NCBI GenBank assembly: GCA_937924335.1
Contig: CALDWW010000012.1
Location: 1 to 49,582, forward strand
Source of the DNA: an uncultured Gammaproteobacteria bacterium
GTDB taxonomy: Bacteria; Pseudomonadota; Gammaproteobacteria; Steroidobacterales; XN24
Length of the DNA: 49,582 nt
Direction: 5' to 3'
The notes beneath the pieces are model-generated. The model was not told where the DNA came from. It ran no database searches and saw only the letters and a list, made by a program, of their open reading frames with translations. Each line of letters begins with the position of its first letter. Positions within the stretch are counted from its first letter, which is position 1. The position numbers and the translations under genes were made by a program. This document shows, in pieces, positions 8,029 through 16,701 of the stretch.

Positions 8029-8334
8029 ATGAGTGACGAATTCAACAGCTTCCGGGATTTCTATCCTTACTACCTGGGCGAGCATAGCGACAGGGTCTGC
8101 CGCCGGCTCCACTTCGTCGGCACGGCCCTGGTGATACTGACGTTGGGATTCGCCCTGGCGACAGGCCATTACGCGTGGCTATGGGCGCTGCCCGTGCTCG
8201 GCTACGGGTTTGCCTGGGTGGGCCACTTCTTCTTCGAGAAGAACAAGCCGGCTACGTTCAAACACCCGCTCTACAGCCTGATCGGTGACTTCGTCATGTT
8301 CAGGGACCTGCTGGTCGGGCGCATCCGCTTTTGA
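8029..8334 (+). CDS. DUF962/Mpo1-like membrane protein
   Basis: This 101-residue protein contains two close transmembrane segments (about 31-65) and the family's conserved residues: HFVGTALV near the start, GHFFFEKNKPATFKHP in the middle and a terminal GDFVMFRDLL. Yeast Mpo1, the founding member, is an Fe(II)-dependent dioxygenase that alpha-oxidises 2-hydroxy fatty acids; the conserved histidines here are consistent with metal binding, but substrate in bacteria is unknown. The ATG at 8029 follows a GAGGA-type ribosome-binding site. nei starts 12 bp after the stop, so the two are probably cotranscribed. Confidence 0.85.
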   Translation: MSDEFNSFRDFYPYYLGEHSDRVCRRLHFVGTALVILTLGFALATGHYAWLWALPVLGYGFAWVGHFFFEKNKPATFKHPLYSLIGDFVMFRDLLVGRIRF

Positions 8335-8346
8335 CGCTCTCCACCG

Positions 8347-9177
8347 ATGCCTGAGGGGCCGGAGATCCGCCGGGCGGCTGATCGCCTGGCACGCGTGCTC
8401 GCAGGCCGCCGCATCGAGCGGCTGTTCTTTGCGTCGCCCGCTCTGAAGCTATGGGAAAGCCGCCTCCAGGGTCGTCAACTGCGGGCTGTCGACACGCTCG
8501 GCAAGCACATGCTGTGCAGGTTCCGGGACGGCACACGCATCTACAGCCACAATCAGCTCTACGGCCGCTGGTGGGTGAAACCACTCGGTCAAACTCCGGA
8601 CACCGGCAGGCAGCTGAGGCTCGCCCTGCATACCGACCGGCATTCGGCGTTGCTCTACAGCGCTTCGGACATCGATGTGATTCCCGCTTCGGAGTTGCTA
8701 TCTCATCCGCGTCTTCGTGGTCTCGGACCGGACCCGCTGGACACCGATGTGGACATCGCCACGGTTGTCGCGCGCCTGGATTCCGCTACTTTTCGCGGCA
8801 GGCAGCTCGCCAGCTTGCTGCTGGACCAGGGATTCATGGCCGGTCTCGGCAACTACCTGCGCAGCGAGATTCTCTTCGTGGCCGGCATCTATCCGAAGAC
8901 TCGACCGCGAGACTGTGACGCGGCGGCGCTGATGCGGCTGGCCAGGGCGATTCTCACTCTGACCCGGCGCTCATACCGGACCGGTGGCGTCACCCACTCT
9001 CCGAGCGTCTTCCGCCGCCTCCGCAACGCCGGGATGACCCGCGCTGAGGCGCGCTTCGCCGCGTTCTCCAGAGAGGGGCTGCCATGCTACGGGTGTGGAA
9101 CACCGGTCCGCCGGGAGAACATGAGTGGGCGACGTGTCTACTATTGCGGCAATTGTCAGTCCCCCGGGGGCGTATAA
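8347..9177 (+). CDS. nei: Endonuclease VIII (DNA glycosylase/AP lyase)
   Basis: This 276-residue protein is a full-length member of the Fpg/Nei family. It starts MPEGPEIRRAADRL, giving the catalytic Pro after Met removal and the Glu next to it. YSHNQLYGRW and LLYSASDID match E. coli Nei rather than Fpg. The helix-two-turn-helix region includes LLLDQGFMAGLGNYLRSEIL. A complete C-terminal zinc finger is present (CYGC and CGNC, about residues 252-272). It removes oxidised pyrimidines and cleaves the abasic site by beta/delta elimination in base-excision repair. It is probably translated from the same transcript as the DUF962 gene. Confidence 0.95.
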   Translation: MPEGPEIRRAADRLARVLAGRRIERLFFASPALKLWESRLQGRQLRAVDTLGKHMLCRFRDGTRIYSHNQLYGRWWVKPLGQTPDTGRQLRLALHTDRHSALLYSASDIDVIPASELLSHPRLRGLGPDPLDTDVDIATVVARLDSATFRGRQLASLLLDQGFMAGLGNYLRSEILFVAGIYPKTRPRDCDAAALMRLARAILTLTRRSYRTGGVTHSPSVFRRLRNAGMTRAEARFAAFSREGLPCYGCGTPVRRENMSGRRVYYCGNCQSPGGV

Positions 9178-9264
9178 TCCGCGGACGCCGCGGCTGGGTC
9201 AGTCAGGAGCCGGACCGCGATAAGAATCACCCTCAGCGGGCAATAACAACACACGAATAGCGGC

Positions 9265-10833
9265 ATGTTCAGTCTCCTTCATCAACGGCTGGATCGACTC
9301 ACGGGAGCGGCCGGGGAGTCCGTGCTCCAGGGCGGTAGCAAGGGCATGGAGAAGGAATCCCTGCGGGTCAGTCCCGAGGGCCGCATTTCAATGCGTCCGC
9401 ATCCGGCCGGCCTGGGGTCAGCGCTGACCCACCCATGGGTCACCACCGACTTCTCGGAGGCGCTGCTCGAACTGGTAACGCCGCCTCATGCCACGAGTTG
9501 GGAGACGCTGACTTTCTTGTGCGATCTGCACCAGTTCGTTTACGAACGCATCGGTGACGAGATGCTCTGGGCCACGAGCATGCCCTGCATAGTCGAGAGC
9601 GACGACAGCGTACCGATCGCCGAATTCGGCTGCTCGAATTCGGGACGGATGAAGCATATCTACCGTCTCGGGCTGAGTCATCGATACGGGCGGGTCATGC
9701 AGGCGATATCGGGGGTCCATTTCAACTATTCCCTGCCCGAGTCATTCTGGGAGATCTACCAATCCACAGAGGGCTCATCAGACACGGCGATGACTTTCCG
9801 CAATGCCGCCTATTTTGATCTGCTGCGGAACTATCGCAGGCTCGGCTGGATCACCCTGTACTTGTTCGGCGCCTCTCCGGCCGTCTGCAAGTCGTTCCTT
9901 TGCGGCAACGAGACAGCGCTGCCCGAATGGGACCCATGGACGGTCTATGGTCCCCATGCGACGACGCTACGTATGAGCGACGTCGGTTATCGCAACGCCA
10001 ACCAGGCGGGAATCAATCCGGGCATGAACGAGCTGGCGGACTACGTCGCCGCTCTGGACTCGGCGACCCGTACCCCCCTGCAGGCTTATGAAGAGATCGG
10101 CGTGCGGTCAGGCGGCGTCTGGCGCCAGCTCAATACCAGCGTGTTGCAGATCGAGAACGAGTATTACGGTTTTATCCGGCCCAAGCAGATCGCCAGGTCC
10201 GGCGAGCGCCCGATCTCTGCCTTGCAGAGCCGGGGTGTGGAGTACGTGGAGATCAGATCGCTCGATGTGAGCCCTCTGGATCCAGCAGGCGTCAGCCAGA
10301 ACGAGATGCGGTTCCTCGAAGCATTCCTGATCCTCTGCATGCTCAGCGAGAGCCCCAGGATGTCGGATGCGGAGGCGCGGGAGTATGACGGCAACCACCT
10401 GCGTGCTGCCGTACGCGGCCGCCAGCCTGGCCTCGAGATGACGATCGATGGGCGGCGGCGCAGCCTTCAGGCCTGGGGGGCCGGGATCATCGAGAGCATG
10501 CGCCCGATCTGCGAGCTGCTGGATTCCGGACAATCCGACCCTTGTTACCAGGCGAGTCTCGACTTGCAGATGGCCAAGATCGAGGATCCGGAGCGTACGC
10601 CCTCTGCCCGGATCCTGGCGACAATGGCGGAGCGGGAGTCCTCCTTCTTCGAGTTCGCCATGGACCTTTCCAGGAGTTACCGGGATTACTTCCGCGCCCT
10701 GCCTCCCATAGAGCCTTCAAGACTGCAACTCTTCGAGGCCGAGGTCGCCGCTTCTCTCCGCCGGCAGAAAGACATCGAGACCGCCGACGAGATCCCCTTC
10801 GAGGAGTTCCTGCAGCGCTACTATGCCGGCTGA
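9265..10833 (+). CDS. gshA: Glutamate-cysteine ligase
   Basis: This 522-residue protein is the proteobacterial type-1 GshA. Recognisable blocks are GSKGMEKESLRV near the N-terminus, TTDFSEALLELVTPP, the substrate loop ISGVHFNYSLP, and YVEIRSLDVSPLDPAGVS. It joins L-Glu and L-Cys with ATP to give gamma-glutamylcysteine, the first and usually rate-limiting step of glutathione synthesis in the cytosol. The ATG at 9265 gives the normal length. A TATAAT box lies at 9173-9178 over the nei stop codon, but no well-spaced -35 accompanies it. gshB is not in the window. Confidence 0.96.
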   Translation: MFSLLHQRLDRLTGAAGESVLQGGSKGMEKESLRVSPEGRISMRPHPAGLGSALTHPWVTTDFSEALLELVTPPHATSWETLTFLCDLHQFVYERIGDEMLWATSMPCIVESDDSVPIAEFGCSNSGRMKHIYRLGLSHRYGRVMQAISGVHFNYSLPESFWEIYQSTEGSSDTAMTFRNAAYFDLLRNYRRLGWITLYLFGASPAVCKSFLCGNETALPEWDPWTVYGPHATTLRMSDVGYRNANQAGINPGMNELADYVAALDSATRTPLQAYEEIGVRSGGVWRQLNTSVLQIENEYYGFIRPKQIARSGERPISALQSRGVEYVEIRSLDVSPLDPAGVSQNEMRFLEAFLILCMLSESPRMSDAEAREYDGNHLRAAVRGRQPGLEMTIDGRRRSLQAWGAGIIESMRPICELLDSGQSDPCYQASLDLQMAKIEDPERTPSARILATMAERESSFFEFAMDLSRSYRDYFRALPPIEPSRLQLFEAEVAASLRRQKDIETADEIPFEEFLQRYYAG

Positions 10834-10893
10834 GATAGCTGGCCGGTCACGCGCTCCCGACCTCAACTTCCAGAAGCTGTTCATGCGGCCGAC

Positions 10894-10936
10894 TTGTCAA
10901 AATTGCATCGGCGGCGTAATCTACGAAGCCTTTCGT
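10894..10936 (+). promoter_or_regulatory. Candidate promoter with inverted-repeat operator upstream of the BlaI-like gene
   Basis: TTGTCA (10894-10899) is a 5/6 match to a sigma-70 -35 box, and 17 bp later lies TAATCT (10917-10922), a weak -10. Directly after it is the inverted repeat ACGAA-GCCT-TTCGT (10923-10936). BlaI/MecI repressors bind dyads over their own promoters, so this repeat is a plausible autoregulatory site. The placement is observed; binding is inference. Confidence 0.35.
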
Positions 10937-10983
10937 GCCTTCGGGCCGCACGGCTCCTGATCGACCTGCCGGAGTAGCTTTGA

Positions 10984-11391
10984 GTGAACGTGGAGCGCGC
11001 CAAGTCAACCAGATTGACTCGCCCGACGCCGTCGGAACTCGGCGTCCTGCGTGTGCTCTGGCGTCTGGGCCCTGCCACTGTCAGAGACGTTCACGAGGCT
11101 TTGAACGCCAGGGAGCCCACTGGTTATACGACCGCACTGAAGTTCCTCCAGATCATGCATGGCAAGGGGCTGGTGGAGCGCGATGAATCCCGGCGTGCCC
11201 ACGTCTACAAGGCTCGCCTCACGCAGGCCCAGGCGCAGAGCCAGATGACCTCCCAACTGGTTGACGGCGTGTTCGACGGGTCGACATCGAAGCTTGTCCT
11301 GTCCGCTCTGGGAGGGTCGTCACGGACTACACCGGAAGAGCTGGCTCAGATACGCGAGATGCTTGATCGGCTGGACGGGGTGGAGAAGTGA
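10984..11391 (+). CDS. BlaI/MecI-family transcriptional repressor
   Basis: This 135-residue protein has a winged-helix N-terminus of the BlaI/MecI/CopY type (TPSELGVLRVLWRLGPATVRDVHEAL, then YTTALKFLQIMHGKGLVERD) and a C-terminal dimerisation part (QLVDGVFDGSTSKLVLSAL). The start is GTG at 10984 with GGAG 8 nt upstream. Its stop overlaps the start of the M56 peptidase gene as GTGA, so the two are translationally coupled. In the known paradigm, a partner BlaR1-type membrane peptidase senses an external signal and triggers repressor cleavage. No beta-lactamase gene is adjacent, so the regulon here may be the operon itself and envelope genes. Confidence 0.9.
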   Translation: MNVERAKSTRLTRPTPSELGVLRVLWRLGPATVRDVHEALNAREPTGYTTALKFLQIMHGKGLVERDESRRAHVYKARLTQAQAQSQMTSQLVDGVFDGSTSKLVLSALGGSSRTTPEELAQIREMLDRLDGVEK

Positions 11392-13262
11392 CTGACCCCG
11401 GCACACTGACCGCACTCGTCGAGGCGCTGGGCTGGGCCCTGGTGCATTTCCTCTGGCAGGGGCTGGTCGCGGGCGTCCTGTTCGTCAGCGTGATGTATCT
11501 GTTACGCGGGGCCAGCGCTGTCACAAGATACTGGTTCGGGATGACGCAGCTTGCCGCCATGCTGGCGGTCCCGGTCGTCACCTTCCTGAAAGTCTACTCG
11601 CCACCTGTGGCCACCGGCGTCGCGCGCGGGTCGATCAGCATTGCCCCGGCCGGCCTGAGTGCACTCGAGACCGACGGCTGGTCGATGCTGCTATCCGGCA
11701 TCGAGACCCTGCTTCCCTGGGCCGTCCTGGCCTGGGCATGTGGCGTGATTTTGTTGTCCGGCAGGCTGGCCGTTGAGGTCGTCCGGATACGCAACCTGGC
11801 ACGGGCCGGGGCGTACTCTCTGTCGCCCGCTCTTCAACTCGTCGTGCAGCGCCTCAGCGATGCGATGGCGATCCGCGGCAACGCACGGGTCATGGAATCC
11901 GCGCGAGTCTCGGTGCCGATGGTCATCGGCTGGCTGCGGCCGGTCATACTGATCCCGCCCAGCGCGCTCATGGGGCTGACGCCGAAACAACTCGAGTTGA
12001 TCATCAGCCACGAGCTCGCCCACATCCAGCGATTTGATCACCTGGCGAACCTGCTGCAGGTCGTCGCCGAGACCCTTCTGTTCTATCACCCGGTGGTCAG
12101 GCTGGTGTCCGCGCGTATCCGGCTGGAGCGTGAGAATTGCTGCGACGACATGGTCGTGGGTCGAACGGGAGACTCACTCACCTACGCCAGGGCGCTGACC
12201 GAAGTCGAGGGCATGCGTTGTTCCACGGGGATGGATCTGAGTCTTGCAGCCACCGGCGGACATCTGCGCGGACGGGTTACCCGTCTCGTGGCGGCACCTG
12301 CTCCGCAACGCGGATCCCTTAGCTGGGTGGCCGGCCTCGTCCTTGTAGGGACAGGACTGGGTGCCATGTCCGGCGCCCGGATGATCGTGGATGATCCGGC
12401 GCCGCCAGTGGTCCCGACGCCACCCGAGCCGGTCGTCGTCGGTGAAGCGACGCTTACCCCGCCAAATGCCCCGATCGCGTCGGCTGCGGTGCCTGAGGCG
12501 GTAATTGAGATCCCGGATGCGCCGGCGAAGCCGGACGCCATATCGGCACCCGTCGAGCAAACAGCCCCGGTCGCGATACCTGCCCGGGTTGTCGTCGTTC
12601 CCGAACCACCCGCGGAACTGCCGATCGTATCTGCCGCCGAAGCGCCTGCCGTGCCGTCGGTGTCAGGCGCGCAGTCTCCGCCGCCCGCGGCCGTTGCGAA
12701 AGACAGGATGGCGGAAGCCCCGCAGCCAGATGTGCCGAATCAAGTCGATGTGGTGGCCGAGGCCCGGGCCACGGAGCATGTCCAGCTGGCCGCTTTGATC
12801 CCACCGCCCGCCGCGACACCGGCCCGGACGCCGGACATCGCGCCGGCACCGGACGCGGAGTCGGCATCGGGTGAGCCGGCGCCGGAGGGCGGAAAGCTGC
12901 TCAAGAGCCGGGCGCCCGAGTATCCGCGGCACGCCCGGCTGCACGGCCGGACCGGGTTCGTGACAGTCACATATCTGGTGGATGCGAAGGGGAAGGTCAA
13001 AGACATCCAGGTGGTGGCGAGCTCGGACCGGATTTTCGAGCGCCCGGTTCGCAGGGCGCTGAAGAGCTGGCGATTCGAACCGTTCCTTGTAGACGGGACG
13101 CCTTCGCAGCAGACGCTGCAGCGCACGTTCAATTTCGAACTCGAAGAGCCGGGTATCGCAGGTACCAACCAGGCATGCCAGACGGTGACCGGTACCCGTC
13201 TGTGCAGGGGGCGCAGCGGTCCGGGCGAAGAGCAGATGTCGGCCAGCCTGACCCGCAGATAG
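11388..13262 (+). CDS. M56 (BlaR1-type) membrane metallopeptidase fused to a C-terminal TonB domain
   Basis: This 624-residue protein has N-terminal transmembrane helices (about 12-40, 50-68, 105-125), then a cytoplasmic zinc peptidase domain with HELAH (His208-Glu209...His212) and third-ligand region ENCCDD (Glu249). Another membrane helix follows (about 312-330). A Pro/Ala/Val-rich linker of roughly 190 residues then leads to a TonB C-terminal domain (about 528-605; YPRHARLHGRTGFVTV, RALKSWRFEPF). The usual penicillin-binding sensor of BlaR1 is absent; the TonB domain replaces it. The last ~30 residues are basic and Cys-containing. It overlaps the BlaI gene by 4 bp. A role in signal-dependent repressor cleavage is inferred; contact with a TonB-dependent receptor or other outer-membrane partner is possible. 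Confidence 0.88.
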   Translation: MTDPGTLTALVEALGWALVHFLWQGLVAGVLFVSVMYLLRGASAVTRYWFGMTQLAAMLAVPVVTFLKVYSPPVATGVARGSISIAPAGLSALETDGWSMLLSGIETLLPWAVLAWACGVILLSGRLAVEVVRIRNLARAGAYSLSPALQLVVQRLSDAMAIRGNARVMESARVSVPMVIGWLRPVILIPPSALMGLTPKQLELIISHELAHIQRFDHLANLLQVVAETLLFYHPVVRLVSARIRLERENCCDDMVVGRTGDSLTYARALTEVEGMRCSTGMDLSLAATGGHLRGRVTRLVAAPAPQRGSLSWVAGLVLVGTGLGAMSGARMIVDDPAPPVVPTPPEPVVVGEATLTPPNAPIASAAVPEAVIEIPDAPAKPDAISAPVEQTAPVAIPARVVVVPEPPAELPIVSAAEAPAVPSVSGAQSPPPAAVAKDRMAEAPQPDVPNQVDVVAEARATEHVQLAALIPPPAATPARTPDIAPAPDAESASGEPAPEGGKLLKSRAPEYPRHARLHGRTGFVTVTYLVDAKGKVKDIQVVASSDRIFERPVRRALKSWRFEPFLVDGTPSQQTLQRTFNFELEEPGIAGTNQACQTVTGTRLCRGRSGPGEEQMSASLTRR

Positions 13263-13342
13263 CCCGCGTGAGCCGGCGACAGGTGGAGAGACTCGAGTAC
13301 TACCGGGCAAGAAAAACAATACGAACAGAGGGGAAGGTTCAG

Positions 13343-13684
13343 ATGAGAAAAGTGATGGAGCTATCGACGCTGGTTGCGTTGACACTGGCGTTCGGCGCAT
13401 GCAGCAGCATGCCGAAGTCATCGGCCACCAAGGATCTCGAAGTCGCGCCGGTGTATAGCCAGGAAGAGAAAGATGCCATGACCGAGGAGGAGAAAGTCGC
13501 CGCCTACAACGACTCGATGACCAAGGAGCGCAACGAGATTGTCTGCCGCCGGGTCCAGGTGACCGGTTCCCACTTCAAGCAGACGGTCTGCAAGACCCGG
13601 GCCGAGATGGAGCAGGAAAGCAGGGACGCACAGGAGGCGATCATGCGCTCCAAGGGCAACACCGGCGATCCGTACGGCAACTAG
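13343..13684 (+). CDS. Small lipoprotein with conserved Cys pair
   Basis: This 113-residue protein has a lipoprotein signal ending TLAFGAC (Cys20), followed by a charged, helical body and a CRRVQVTGSHFKQTVC segment. The latter Cys-x14-Cys arrangement recurs in uncharacterised proteobacterial proteins, where it may form a disulfide hairpin. The ATG at 13343 has a strong GAGGGGAAGG ribosome-binding site. It follows the M56-TonB gene by 80 bp in the same direction and may be part of that operon or its target. Function is unknown. Confidence 0.8.
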   Translation: MRKVMELSTLVALTLAFGACSSMPKSSATKDLEVAPVYSQEEKDAMTEEEKVAAYNDSMTKERNEIVCRRVQVTGSHFKQTVCKTRAEMEQESRDAQEAIMRSKGNTGDPYGN

Positions 13685-13846
13685 ATCCCGCGGAGAACGG
13701 GCCAGGGCGAACGAGCACGAGACAAGCGTGAGGCTAGTCTGCGGTGTCTTTGCCTGCATGTCCTGACACGCGAAGGCCATGCATTAAATGCTCATCGAAG
13801 CTAAGCTTGTTGTCGAAACAGGCAGTTGGCTATCGATGGGGGGCGC

Positions 13847-15058
13847 ATGCCGGAGCCCACGGCTCGCAAGTACGCATTCGATTCGGTCTTCGCGCGACAA
13901 CTCGAAGAGGGTTTCCCCTGGCTGAAATTCGCGGCGGAGCTCGAGCCGGGTTTTCGTGGTGCTCATTTCGAGCGCTTCCTGCCTTACGTCCGGGTGGCGT
14001 TATTCGTCGGCCTGACGCTGATGGTGGTGTTCTTCCTGCTCGGCATGGTGTCGGGCCGATCGACCAACGACTGGTTCGCGAACCTGATCCGATTCGGGTT
14101 GCTGGCACCGGTGTTCGTGGCCACGATCGTCGTCAGTTACCTTCCCGCCCAGCGGGCGGCGTTCCGATCAATGGTGCTGATGACCGCGCTCGCTTCGGGA
14201 CTGGGCTACGCGGTGCTCAATCTGACGGCCCCGGAGCAATTCCTGCAGGCCGGTTTCTCCGGTCTGCTGGTGATCGTCGCGTTCATCTATTTCGCGCTGG
14301 GCCTGTTCATGCAGACCGCGATGATCATCGTGCTGTTGATCACCGTGTTCTATGGTATCGGTGCCGTCCTTGTAGGCGTTCCCGGAGAATTCATCGCCTA
14401 CAATCTGACCTTGTTGCTGGTGGCAAATTTCGCCTGTGGCATGGGCAGCTATGCGCTCGAGCACGCGCTCCGGGCCGGCTACCTCGAGCGCCAGTTACTC
14501 TCCGAACTGGTCGAGCGGGATGGCCTGACCGGTCTCTACAATCGCCGCGCATTCGACAAGTATCTCGCCCAGGCGTGGGACGTGGCCAAGCGGCAGCAGA
14601 AGTCGCTGGCCTTCATGCTCGCGGACCTTGACCACTTCAAGGCCTACAACGACCAGCATGGTCATCAGGCAGGGGACGAGTGCCTGAGACGCGTCGCTTC
14701 GCGCCTGGCGATGGCGGCGCGCAGGCCGCTGGACTTCGCGGGCCGGTTCGGCGGCGAAGAGTTCATCCTCGTGTTCTTCGACGTCGGCCTGGAGGCCGCC
14801 GCCCGGCTGGCGGAGGATGTCAGGCGTCACGTGGCGGAGTTGAACATCCCGCACCGCGGCTCCGGGGTATCCTCGTATCTGACCATCAGCATCGGCGTCT
14901 CAGTCGTCAGCCCGGGCGAGACGGCCAGGAGCCCTGAAGGTGTACTGCAGCTCTCTGACCAGGCCATGTACCAGGCCAAGAAGATGGGCAGGAACCGGGT
15001 CCAGGTCGAGGATGCGTCGCAGGCTCATGTACAGACAGGCGTATTCCAGCCCGGCTGA
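13847..15058 (+). CDS. Membrane diguanylate cyclase (multi-TM sensor-GGDEF)
   Basis: This 403-residue protein has about six transmembrane helices between residues 48 and 205 and a C-terminal GGDEF domain. The active site is intact: DGLTGLYNRRAF, ADLDHFKAYND, HGHQAGDECL and GGEEF (302-306). An inhibitory I-site RPLD (Arg293-Asp296) sits exactly five residues before GGEEF, so product inhibition by c-di-GMP is expected. It converts two GTP to c-di-GMP. ATG 13847 was preferred; a TTG seven codons upstream is possible. It probably opposes the receiver-EAL protein encoded at 5592-6779. Confidence 0.93.
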   Translation: MPEPTARKYAFDSVFARQLEEGFPWLKFAAELEPGFRGAHFERFLPYVRVALFVGLTLMVVFFLLGMVSGRSTNDWFANLIRFGLLAPVFVATIVVSYLPAQRAAFRSMVLMTALASGLGYAVLNLTAPEQFLQAGFSGLLVIVAFIYFALGLFMQTAMIIVLLITVFYGIGAVLVGVPGEFIAYNLTLLLVANFACGMGSYALEHALRAGYLERQLLSELVERDGLTGLYNRRAFDKYLAQAWDVAKRQQKSLAFMLADLDHFKAYNDQHGHQAGDECLRRVASRLAMAARRPLDFAGRFGGEEFILVFFDVGLEAAARLAEDVRRHVAELNIPHRGSGVSSYLTISIGVSVVSPGETARSPEGVLQLSDQAMYQAKKMGRNRVQVEDASQAHVQTGVFQPG

Positions 15059-15067
15059 AGCCCTACT

Positions 15068-15985
15068 TCAGAATGGCAGCGGCTCTCCATGCCCGCGCAC
15101 CCAGTCGGCGTGAAGCTGCCCGAGGCGCCGGGTCACCGCGCCCGCTTCCCCGGAGCCGACCCGACGGCCGTCGATCTCCAGGACCGGGGTCAGCTCGCCC
15201 ATCGTCCCGGTTGTGAAAACTTCGTCTGCCGTATACATCTCGGTAAGGGACAGGTTGCGCTCGCGACAGGGAATTCCGTTGCGCTCGCAGAGCCGGATGA
15301 TCAGCGCCCGGGTGATACCGGGCAGACAGCTGTCCGCATGAGGGGTGAGCACCTGATCGCCGACGACGATAAAGACATTGGTGTCGTTGGTCTCGGAGAC
15401 GAACCCGTTGAGATCCAGCATCAGTGCGCTGTCGACGCCGGCCACGTTGGCCTCGATACATGCCAGGATGTTGTTGAGCAGATTGTTGTGGTGGATCTTG
15501 GAGTCGAGGCACTGCGGGTTGTTGCGTCTTATCGAGGACGTGATAAGCCTTACCCCGGTATCGTCATAGACCGGAGGCTTCCACTCCGCCAGCACGATAA
15601 GGCAGGGGCCGGAGCGGTTGAATCTCGGGTTCATGCCGGAGGTCGTCTTCTCTCCTCGCGTCAGCGTCAGCCTGATATGTGCGCCGTCCCGCATGCCATT
15701 GGCCTCCAGCGTCTCGAAGATCGCCTGGCGAATATCCGCCCGTTGCGGTATCCGATCGAAGGCCAGCGCATGGGCCGAGGCCAGTAATCTGTCCAGGTGG
15801 GCGTCGAGTTCCGCGATGCTGCCGGCATAGACCCGCAGACCCTCCCAGACCGCATCGCCACCCTGTACCGAGCTGTCGAAGACCGAGACCCGCGCCTCGC
15901 TGCGCGGCACCAGGCTGCCGCCGACGTGCACCAGGATGTTTGCGTTACGGGGATCCGGGGAAGCATTTGTCATCATGAGCCTCAT
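15068..15985 (-). CDS. Class IV aminotransferase (BCAT/D-amino acid transaminase fold)
   Basis: This 305-residue protein is a fold-type IV PLP enzyme. The Schiff-base lysine is Lys163 in DSKIHHNNLL, and Glu198 in SETNDTNVF is the pyridine-N partner. A late TTGTMGEL motif binds the PLP phosphate. The N-terminal VFDSSVQGGDAVWEGLRVY is typical of BCAT and D-amino acid transaminases. Substrate cannot be fixed by eye. The start at 15985 overlaps the stop of the upstream sulfotransferase-like gene as ATGA; ATGs at 15976 and 15973 (the latter 6 nt after AGG) are alternatives. The coupling suggests one pathway. Confidence 0.88.
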   Translation of the reverse strand: MRLMMTNASPDPRNANILVHVGGSLVPRSEARVSVFDSSVQGGDAVWEGLRVYAGSIAELDAHLDRLLASAHALAFDRIPQRADIRQAIFETLEANGMRDGAHIRLTLTRGEKTTSGMNPRFNRSGPCLIVLAEWKPPVYDDTGVRLITSSIRRNNPQCLDSKIHHNNLLNNILACIEANVAGVDSALMLDLNGFVSETNDTNVFIVVGDQVLTPHADSCLPGITRALIIRLCERNGIPCRERNLSLTEMYTADEVFTTGTMGELTPVLEIDGRRVGSGEAGAVTRRLGQLHADWVRGHGEPLPF

Positions 15986-16701
15986 ACAGAGATCGAGAAA
16001 CGTTGCAGGCGTCGATAGAGTGCCAGGCACTGCTCCAGCAGTTCCAGGTGATCTTCCGGTACGGTCCTGCCCGAAGGATGCCATGGCTGAAAGCCGGTAG
16101 ATTGGTGGACATTGGCGTACCACCATCGAGCCCAGATTCCGTCCTCGGGCCTGGGCCCGGGAGGCCAGGTCAGCATGGCCGGGTCGAAGTCGACATCGAG
16201 CCTTGCGCAGATGGACCGCAGCGCGCGCTCCGGGTCAAGCAGCAGGGCTTTTGACTCGATGCAGAATGGCGGTTTGCCGACAGACTCCAGGCCCTCGACC
16301 AGGCGCACCTGATCCGGCAAGCCAGTATCCCGCAGCGTGGCGTCATCGAGAACCTCCAGCAGCGACGGCAACATCTCCCTCGGATCACGCAGCAGGAGGA
16401 AGTGTTCAAACGGCTCGAGCAGTCCGGTATCCAGGTCGAGGAAGTGATGGGCCATCTGTTTGGCGAACAGCATCTCCGCCTCGCATTCCTCCGAAGCCAG
16501 CTGCAGCATGACCTCGCGTCCGTCCGTCGGCATGGCGGCGAGTATCTCTCCGCGACCGGGATGTGTTGCGCCACTGGCCCTGAGATAGTGGGCATACAGG
16601 GGCTCGTCGACCACGCGAGTGTCTCGCCTCTGTGCGAAGCTGTACATCAACGCCGTGGATACGTTCCTCGGTCCCGACCACATGCAGATTCGTCTGGTCA
16701 T
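15982..16701 (-). CDS. Sulfotransferase-like P-loop protein
   Basis: This 239-residue protein begins MTRRICMWSGPRNVSTALMY, where SGPRNVSTAL fits the 5'-phosphosulfate loop of PAPS-dependent sulfotransferases. FEHFLLLRDPREMLPSLLEV fits the 3'-phosphate-binding strand-helix with its conserved R-D-P. DEPLYAHYL follows the first strand, as in this subfamily. It is likely cytosolic and may transfer sulfate or bind a nucleotide without being a sulfotransferase; the acceptor is unknown. It is translated just before and coupled to the class IV aminotransferase. The ATG at 16701 is preceded by GGAAGAGAG; a longer frame exists upstream but is unsupported. Confidence 0.75.
   Translation of the reverse strand: MTRRICMWSGPRNVSTALMYSFAQRRDTRVVDEPLYAHYLRASGATHPGRGEILAAMPTDGREVMLQLASEECEAEMLFAKQMAHHFLDLDTGLLEPFEHFLLLRDPREMLPSLLEVLDDATLRDTGLPDQVRLVEGLESVGKPPFCIESKALLLDPERALRSICARLDVDFDPAMLTWPPGPRPEDGIWARWWYANVHQSTGFQPWHPSGRTVPEDHLELLEQCLALYRRLQRFSISV

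Noticed and set aside
9153..9178. TTGTCA and TATAAT as a gshA promoter
   Set aside because: The spacing is only 14 bp and the -10 lies over the nei stop; not strong enough to call.
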